Of a DNA stretch of 64,000 bases, positions 58,801 to 64,000 are shown piece after piece. The stretch lies in the NCBI RefSeq assembly GCF_014654365.1, contig NZ_BNAY01000003.1, forward strand, positions 620,001 to 684,000, read 5' to 3'. The notes below the pieces were generated by a model. That model made no database searches, was not told the origin of the DNA, and was given only the letters and a program-made list of their open reading frames with translations. Origin of the DNA: Amycolatopsis oliviviridis. Its GTDB lineage: Bacteria; Actinomycetota; Actinomycetes; Mycobacteriales; Pseudonocardiaceae. The first letter of the stretch is position 1. Each line of letters opens with the position of its first letter. A program made the translations under genes and the position numbers.

Positions 58801-59198
58801 CGGCGAGTTTCCTGCCATTGACCGTCGACGCCGCGAGACGGGCCGACGCCCCCGAGGTGCTGCGCAACGCGCTGCTGACCGAGCGTGCCGCCGCGGAATG
58901 CTGGACGGTGCTGCTGGCGGGCTGCGAACTCGTCGGCAAACGCGGCCTCGACGCCCAGCTGCGCAAACTCTCCGAAGCGACGGCCGAGCACGTCGGCACC
59001 CGATGGTGGTTCGCGGACGGCACCGTGCATCGGAAACGGGTGGCGAGAGCCCAGGAGAACCTCGTCACGGCGATCGCGGAGGGTGACGGCCAGGAGTTCG
59101 CTCTCGCCTTCGTGGGTTACGACAACGCCATGGCCGGCGCGGTAGTGTGCGCGGGTATCGGCAAGCACCGACGTCCGGTAGAAGGAAGCACAGCGTGA
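58797..59198 (+). CDS. Unknown small protein inserted between xseA and xseB
   Basis: A 133-residue protein without a recognised family. It begins at TTG 58797, overlapping the xseA stop (TTGA) with GGAGGAG just upstream, and ends overlapping xseB by GTGA. The sequence is mainly helical: RRADAPEVLRNALLTERAAAECWTVLLAGCELV, then a small aromatic segment GTRWWFADGTVHRKRVARAQ. Tight coupling on both sides suggests it is made in proportion to exonuclease VII. Confidence 0.7.
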   Translation: MTASFLPLTVDAARRADAPEVLRNALLTERAAAECWTVLLAGCELVGKRGLDAQLRKLSEATAEHVGTRWWFADGTVHRKRVARAQENLVTAIAEGDGQEFALAFVGYDNAMAGAVVCAGIGKHRRPVEGSTA

Positions 59199-59428
59199 GC
59201 AAACCCGGTGGCGAGACCGCCGAACTCGGCTACGAACAGGCCCGCGACAGGCTGGTGGAGGTCGTCCGCGAGCTCGAAGCGGGTGGGCTGTCCCTGGAAC
59301 AGTCGCTGGCCCTGTGGGAAAAGGGCGAGCAGCTGGCGAAGGTCTGCGAACACCACCTCGAAGGCGCGCGAGAGCGGATCGAGGCCGCGCTTTCCTCCGT
59401 CGAAGACGAGACCGGCAACGGTCAGTGA
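59195..59428 (+). CDS. xseB: Exodeoxyribonuclease VII small subunit
   Basis: A 77-residue helical-hairpin protein that binds several-fold to XseA. The family pattern GYEQARDRLVEVVRELEAGGLSLEQSLALWEKGEQLAKVCEHHLEGARERIE is complete. GTG 59195 has AAGGAAG upstream and overlaps the preceding small gene by four bases. Confidence 0.95.
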   Translation: MSKPGGETAELGYEQARDRLVEVVRELEAGGLSLEQSLALWEKGEQLAKVCEHHLEGARERIEAALSSVEDETGNGQ

Positions 59429-59513
59429 CGTTCACCATGCTCCTGAGCCACCGAACCACCGTGGGTATCTGAGAGACTGGGACCCCGCCGAGTTCCCTGA
59501 CCCGGGAGGCCGC

Positions 59514-60584
59514 ATGCCCACCCCCACCTCGTCCGCCAGCTCTTCCCGACGCCCCGAGGCGCCCGATCGCAACCTCGCGATGGAACTGGTCCGCGTGACC
59601 GAAGCCGCCGCGATGGCCGCCGGCCGCTGGGTGGGACGCGGGGACAAGATCGGCGGTGACGGCGCCGCCGTGGACGCGATGCGCCAGCTGGTCTCGACCG
59701 TGTCGATGCGCGGTGTCGTCGTCATCGGCGAGGGCGAGAAGGACGAAGCCCCGATGCTGTTCAACGGGGAAGAGGTCGGCAACGGCGACGGGCCGGACTG
59801 CGACGTCGCGGTCGACCCGGTCGACGGCACGACCCTGATGGCCAAGGGCATGCCGAACGCGCTGGCCGTGCTCGCGGTCGCCGAACGCGGCGCGATGTTC
59901 GACCCGTCCGCGGTCTTCTACATGGAGAAGCTCGCCGTCGGCCCCGACGCCGCGGGCAAGGTCGACCTGGCCGCCCCGGTCGCGGAGAACATCCGCCGGG
60001 TCGCGAAGGCCAAGAACTCCAGCGTCTCCGACGTCACCGTGTGCATCCTCGACCGGCCGCGCCACGAACAGCTGATCAAGGAGGTCCGCGAGGCGGGCGC
60101 CCGGATCCGGTTCATCTCCGACGGCGACGTCGCCGGCGCGATCGCCGCGGCCCGGCCGAGCACCGGCGTCGACATGCTGCTCGGTATCGGCGGCACCCCC
60201 GAAGGCATCATCGCGGCCTGCGCGATGAAGTGTCTCGGCGGCGAACTGCAGGGCCGCTTGTGGCCGAAGGACGAAGAGGAGCGCGAGAAGGCACTGGCCG
60301 CGGGCCACGACCTCGACCGCGTGCTCGGCAACGACGACCTCGTCCGCGGCGACAACGTGTTCTTCTGCGCCACCGGCGTCACCGACGGCGACCTGCTGCG
60401 CGGCGTGCACTACCGCGCGGGCGGCGCGACCACCCAGTCGATCGTGATGCGGTCGAAGTCCGGCACGGTCCGGATGATCGACGGCTACCACCGGCTGACC
60501 AAGCTCCGCTCGTACTCGTCCGTCAACTTCGACGGTCACCTCGACGATTCACTGGAAGCCGACGTAGTTCCCCCGCTCCCCTAA
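59514..60584 (+). CDS. glpX: Fructose-1,6-bisphosphatase, class II
   Basis: A 356-residue gluconeogenic phosphatase. GEGEKDEAPMLFNGEEVG and DPVDGTTLMAKG (near 101) hold the metal-binding acidic residues; GIGGTPEGIIAACAMKCLGGELQGRLWP and GVHYRAGGATTQSIVMRSKSGTVR are class II signatures. ATG 59514 has GGGAGG five bases upstream. Rv1099c is the counterpart near fum. Only 9 bases separate it from the protease gene, so the two may share a transcript. Confidence 0.95.
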   Translation: MPTPTSSASSSRRPEAPDRNLAMELVRVTEAAAMAAGRWVGRGDKIGGDGAAVDAMRQLVSTVSMRGVVVIGEGEKDEAPMLFNGEEVGNGDGPDCDVAVDPVDGTTLMAKGMPNALAVLAVAERGAMFDPSAVFYMEKLAVGPDAAGKVDLAAPVAENIRRVAKAKNSSVSDVTVCILDRPRHEQLIKEVREAGARIRFISDGDVAGAIAAARPSTGVDMLLGIGGTPEGIIAACAMKCLGGELQGRLWPKDEEEREKALAAGHDLDRVLGNDDLVRGDNVFFCATGVTDGDLLRGVHYRAGGATTQSIVMRSKSGTVRMIDGYHRLTKLRSYSSVNFDGHLDDSLEADVVPPLP

Positions 60585-60593
60585 GGAGAATCC

Positions 60594-61373
60594 GTGCTCA
60601 AGCGCGTGCTCGTGGTCCTGCTCGCGGCGATGGTCTTCACGCCGGTCGGGCAGGCCACGGGCGCGGGCGACCTCGTCGGCGGCAGAGAGGCCGACGAGCC
60701 GTATCCGTTCATCGCGTCGCTGCATTCGGCCTCCGGCAAGGCTTTCTGCGCCGGGGCGCTGATCGCGGCGGACTGGCTCGTAACGGCGGGACACTGCGTC
60801 GAGGGCAAGAACCCGGCGAACCTGAGCGTGCGGATCGGCAGCAACGACAACACCCAGGGCGGCGAGATCGCGAAACCCGCCGAGGTCGTCGTGAACCCGT
60901 CCTACAACCCCGACCCCGAGCACGCGGGCGGCGATCTCGCCCTGGTGCGGCTGGCCGCGCCGGTGAAGGCGGCGCCGATCACGCTCGGGGCGATCGTGGC
61001 GCCGGGGACGCCGACGCGGCTGCTCGGCTGGGGCCAGACCTGCCCGACTTCGGGCTGCGGCAAGGGCCCGGCGAAACTGCAGCAACTGGACACGAAGATC
61101 GTCGAAGGCGTGCGCTGCACCGCGAAGTTCGACGGCGCCGTCGAGTTGTGCACCGACAACCCCGGCGGAAAGTCGGGCTCGTGCTACGGCGATTCCGGTG
61201 GGCCGGAGATCGCCAAGGTGGACGAGAAGTGGGTGCTGCTGGGCACGATCAGCCGCCCGGGCAACGCCGATCCCGTTTGCGCGACTTCGCCGTCGATCGC
61301 GACTTCGGTGGTGGCTTACGCGCAGTGGATCGCGGAGAAGATCACTCCTCCGGTGCCCGCTCCCCCCGCCTGA
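60594..61373 (+). CDS. Secreted trypsin-like serine protease (S1)
   Basis: A 259-residue exported protease. The signal peptide (about 1-23) is followed by a short propeptide and the mature start-like LVGGREADEPYPF. The catalytic triad is visible as TAGHC, GGDLALVRL and CYGDSGGP. Six Cys could form three disulfides. GTG 60594 has AAGGAG seven bases upstream. The specificity pocket residue six before the active Ser region reads NPGGKSGSCYGDSGG, not the DxxxxxGDSGG of classic trypsin, so basic-residue specificity is not assured. Confidence 0.9.
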   Translation: MLKRVLVVLLAAMVFTPVGQATGAGDLVGGREADEPYPFIASLHSASGKAFCAGALIAADWLVTAGHCVEGKNPANLSVRIGSNDNTQGGEIAKPAEVVVNPSYNPDPEHAGGDLALVRLAAPVKAAPITLGAIVAPGTPTRLLGWGQTCPTSGCGKGPAKLQQLDTKIVEGVRCTAKFDGAVELCTDNPGGKSGSCYGDSGGPEIAKVDEKWVLLGTISRPGNADPVCATSPSIATSVVAYAQWIAEKITPPVPAPPA

Positions 61374-61432
61374 AGTGTCATGAAAGGGCCGTTCATGACG
61401 TTTTTCGTCTTGAACGGCCCTTTCATGACACT
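61374..61432. repeat. Class-A palindromic repeat directly after the S1 protease stop
   Basis: The 27-bp arms 61374-61400 and 61406-61432 pair with one mismatch around TTTTT. The first base of the repeat follows the protease TGA immediately. The outer sequence is identical to the copies at 2666 and 45492 (TGTCATGAAAGGG). Confidence 0.94.
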
Positions 61433-61455
61433 CGCAGAGCCGTTCCTAGCGCGCG

Positions 61456-62445
61456 CTACTCCGCGTTACTGGAGTGCCCCGGGAACAGATGCGCTTCCGG
61501 GTTCAAAGCGACCGCGATGTTGTTGACCGCCGTCGCCGCTTCCCCGAACCCGGTCGCGATCAGCTTCACCTTCCCCGGATACGCCGCGACGTCGCCCGCC
61601 GCGTAGACCCGCTCCCGCGGCGTCGCCATGGTCGAGTCGACGGCGATCGCGCGGTGGTCGATCTGGAGTCCCCAGCTTTCGATCGGCCCGAGATCGGCGG
61701 TGAACCCGAGCGCGGCGACCACCGTGTCGGCGCGCAGCACTTCGGGCTCGGAACCCTTGATCTGGATCTCGACCTCGGCCAAAGCACCGTCGCGGTCGAG
61801 GAAGCGCGTGACCTCGGCGTCGGTGACGATCCGCACGCCTAGTTCCCGCGCCTGCCGCACGATCGACTCGGCCGCGCGGAATTTCGCGCGCCGGTGCACG
61901 AGGGTGACGCTCGCGGCGACCGGGTGCAGCGCGAGCACCCAGTCGAAGGCCGAGTCCCCGCCGCCGACGACGACCACGTGCTGCCCGGCGTGCGCCTGCA
62001 ACGCGGGCACGAAGTGGACCATGCCGCGGCCGAGCCAGCCGTCGCCGGCGGGCAGGGGCCGCGGGGTGAACTCGCCGATCCCGGCGGTGATCAGCACCGC
62101 GCCGGCCCGCAGGACCTGACCGCCGTCGAGCGTGATGGTGATGCCGTCTTCGACGCTTTCGAGTTTCTCGGCCTTGCGCCCGAGCAGATACGCGGGCTTC
62201 CACGGCGCGGCCTGGTCGAGCAGGCCCTGCACTAGATCCCGGCCGCGGACCTCGGCGAACCCGCCGACGTCGTAGATCATCTTTTCGGGGTACATCGCGG
62301 TGACCTGTCCGCCCGCCTCCGGCAGTGAATCCACGACGGCCATCGAAAGACCGCGGAATCCCGCGTAGTAGGCGGCGAAAAGACCCGTCGGACCGGCCCC
62401 GATGATGACGAGGTCGTACGACGTTTCCCCAGCGGACTCGCTCAT
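61456..62445 (-). CDS. Ferredoxin--NADP reductase, thioredoxin-reductase-like (type 2)
   Basis: A 329-residue FAD enzyme. The FAD site is LVIIGAGPTGLFAAYYAGFRG, the NADPH site VVVVGGGDSAFDWVLAL, and a late FAD motif is VYAAGDVAAYPGKVKLIATGFGEAATAVNNIA. It lacks the CxxC of thioredoxin reductase, which fits YumC-type ferredoxin/flavodoxin NADP reductases. It would move electrons between NADPH and ferredoxins serving P450s or iron-sulfur enzymes. ATG 62445 starts it. It is divergent from fumC and converges with the protease gene. Confidence 0.9.
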   Translation of the reverse strand: MSESAGETSYDLVIIGAGPTGLFAAYYAGFRGLSMAVVDSLPEAGGQVTAMYPEKMIYDVGGFAEVRGRDLVQGLLDQAAPWKPAYLLGRKAEKLESVEDGITITLDGGQVLRAGAVLITAGIGEFTPRPLPAGDGWLGRGMVHFVPALQAHAGQHVVVVGGGDSAFDWVLALHPVAASVTLVHRRAKFRAAESIVRQARELGVRIVTDAEVTRFLDRDGALAEVEIQIKGSEPEVLRADTVVAALGFTADLGPIESWGLQIDHRAIAVDSTMATPRERVYAAGDVAAYPGKVKLIATGFGEAATAVNNIAVALNPEAHLFPGHSSNAE

Positions 62446-62558
62446 TCTGCACTCTCCCGGGCGGTGGTGGGCGGCGTGATCGAGAACACATTCGATCCTA
62501 GCCCTCGCGTGCCGAAAGACACGGAGCGCGCCGGGAGCCGCTGCGCGAGACTTGGGGT

Positions 62559-63956
62559 ATGGCTGAACAGGAATACCGGATCGAACACGACACCATGGGC
62601 GAGGTGCGCGTCCCCGTCGACGCCCTCTACCGCGCGCAGACGCAGCGCGCCGTCGAGAACTTCCCGATCTCCGGCCGGGGCCTGGAGCGCGCCCAGATCC
62701 GCGCGCTCGGCCTGCTGAAGGCCGCGGCCGCGCGGGTCAACGCGAAACTCGGCGTGCTGGACGCCGAGGTCGCCGAGGCCATCGCGAAGGCCGCCGACGA
62801 GGTCGCCGAAGGCAAGCACGACGCGCATTTCCCGATCGACGTGTTCCAGACCGGTTCCGGGACCTCGTCGAACATGAACGCCAACGAGGTCATCGCGACG
62901 CTCGCGTCGAAGGCGCTCGGCCGCGACGTGCACCCGAACGACCACGTCAACGCTTCGCAGTCCTCGAACGACACCTTCCCGACGACGATCCACGTCGCCG
63001 CGACGGAAGCCGTGCTGTCCGACGTGATCCCGGCCCTGGAGTACCTGGCCGCCGCCATCGAGACGCGGGCGGCCGAATGGGCGGGCATCGTGAAGTCCGG
63101 CCGCACGCACCTGATGGACGCCGTGCCGATCACCTTCGGCCAGGAGGCGGGCGCGTGGGCGTCGCAGGTCCGGTTCGGTGTCGAGCGGCTGAAGTCGGGC
63201 CTGCCGCGGCTCGGGGAGCTGCCGATCGGCGGGACCGCGGTCGGTTCCGGGCTGAACGCGCCCGAGGGCTTCGGCGCGGCCGTCTCGCAGGAGCTGGCTT
63301 CGGTGACCGGTCTTCCGCTGACCGAGGCGCGTGACCACTTCGAGGCGCAGGCGACGCAGGACAGCGTCGTCGAGACGTCCGGGCATCTGCGCACGGTCGC
63401 GGTGTCGCTGAACAAGATCGCGAACGATCTGCGCTGGCTGGGCTCCGGTCCGCGCACCGGGCTCGCCGAGCTCGCGCTGCCGGATCTGCAGCCGGGGTCG
63501 TCGATCATGCCGGGCAAGGTGAACCCGGTGATCCCGGAGGCGACGCTGCAGGTGGTCGCCCAGGTGATCGGGAACGACGCGGCCGTCGCCTTCGCCGGAG
63601 CGGCGGGCAACTTCCAGCTCAACGTGAACCTGCCGGTGATCGCGCGCAACGTGCTCGAATCGGCGCGGCTGCTCGCGGCGGTGTCGCGGCTGCTGGCGGA
63701 CAAGGTGTTCGCGGGCGTGACGGTGAACGCCGACCGCGCGCGCGAGTACGCCGAGGGTTCGCCGTCGATCGTGACGCCGCTGAACAAGTACATCGGCTAC
63801 GAAGAGGCCGCGGCCATCGCGAAGCAGGCCCTCAAGGAGCTGAAGACGATCCGCGAGGTCGTGATCGAACGCGGTCACGTCGCGAACGGCAAGCTCACCG
63901 AGGCTCAGCTCGACGAGGCCCTCGACGTACTCCGCATGGCGCGCGGAGGCCGCTAA
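62559..63956 (+). CDS. fumC: Fumarate hydratase, class II
   Basis: A 465-residue TCA-cycle enzyme converting fumarate to malate without an iron-sulfur cluster. The superfamily signature GSSIMPGKVNPVIPEA, the TGSGTSSNMNANEV substrate loop and the KSGRTHLMDAVP His region are all intact. The length is typical. ATG 62559 starts it with TTGGGG upstream. Rv1098c holds the same locus. The last 44 bases of the window after it show no gene. Confidence 0.96.
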   Translation: MAEQEYRIEHDTMGEVRVPVDALYRAQTQRAVENFPISGRGLERAQIRALGLLKAAAARVNAKLGVLDAEVAEAIAKAADEVAEGKHDAHFPIDVFQTGSGTSSNMNANEVIATLASKALGRDVHPNDHVNASQSSNDTFPTTIHVAATEAVLSDVIPALEYLAAAIETRAAEWAGIVKSGRTHLMDAVPITFGQEAGAWASQVRFGVERLKSGLPRLGELPIGGTAVGSGLNAPEGFGAAVSQELASVTGLPLTEARDHFEAQATQDSVVETSGHLRTVAVSLNKIANDLRWLGSGPRTGLAELALPDLQPGSSIMPGKVNPVIPEATLQVVAQVIGNDAAVAFAGAAGNFQLNVNLPVIARNVLESARLLAAVSRLLADKVFAGVTVNADRAREYAEGSPSIVTPLNKYIGYEEAAAIAKQALKELKTIREVVIERGHVANGKLTEAQLDEALDVLRMARGGR

Positions 63957-64000
63957 GCGCCGAGAGCGACCACTGCCGCGTGAAGTGGTGAGGCGAGCGA

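Overview
The window is a 64 kb piece of a high-GC actinobacterial chromosome. It looks like Pseudonocardiaceae, most probably Amycolatopsis or a close relative; the genus is my recognition and was not computed. Supporting signs are many GTG/TTG starts, 4-nt GTGA/ATGA overlaps, a WhiB regulator, mycothiol biosynthesis (mshB), an LAxTG cell-wall-anchored protein, and gene order shared with Mycobacterium: manA/Rv3256c/manB/Rv3258c/Rv3259/whiB2, lpqW-typA, mshB-Rv1171, and fum/glpX/xseB/xseA/Rv1109c/ispH/Rv1111c/ychF. No tRNA or rRNA gene, insertion sequence, prophage or CRISPR array was seen. Apart from a small Doc toxin-antitoxin module with gene debris beside it, this is core chromosome.

Layout. 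0-7.5 kb: LAxTG surface protein, amino acid permease, ZnT9-like cation transporter, a large AfsR/SARP-type regulator and a membrane protein. 7.6-16.9 kb: mannose metabolism (manA, a SIS-like protein, a Trm112 protein, manB), a DUF3499 protein, a degenerate zincin, a giant membrane glycosyltransferase and WhiB2. 16.9-19.8 kb: an M50 protease, two unknowns and mshB. 19.9-28.1 kb: an oligopeptide ABC transporter whose fused ATPase converges on the permease operon, plus an LpqW-like lipoprotein. 28.6-32.6 kb: typA, a tiny Cys/Lys-rich protein behind a probable IdeR iron box, a YciI protein and trpS with a complete ribosome-mediated attenuator. 32.6-38.3 kb: a NUDIX hydrolase and a two-component system divergent from a LolA-like protein/ABC exporter operon. 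38.4-42.1 kb: thiamine-type ABC importer. 42.1-45.8 kb: pterin dehydratase, two mini membrane proteins, HxlR regulator, Doc toxin-antitoxin, a truncated gene, M28 peptidase and a decayed gene. 45.8-53.2 kb: ychF, Ada-AlkA and Ogt alkylation repair, SbcCD. 53.3-64 kb: RmuC-like protein, DUF6542 protein, ispH, lipid-droplet-type protein, xseA-unknown-xseB, glpX, trypsin-like protease, ferredoxin-NADP reductase, fumC.

The most striking feature is a set of long, nearly perfect inverted repeats (about 38-67 bp) at 3' ends of genes. All nine convergent gene junctions wider than 40 bp carry at least one. One class has arms that are themselves small palindromes, mostly TGAARGG...CCNTTCA. A second class is a loopless 64-67 bp palindrome whose arms change symmetrically between copies. 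In two places the repeat supplies the stop codon of the neighbouring gene. DNA repair is well represented (Ada-AlkA/Ogt, SbcCD, RmuC, exonuclease VII). The central metabolic genes at the right end (glpX, fumC) look ordinary.
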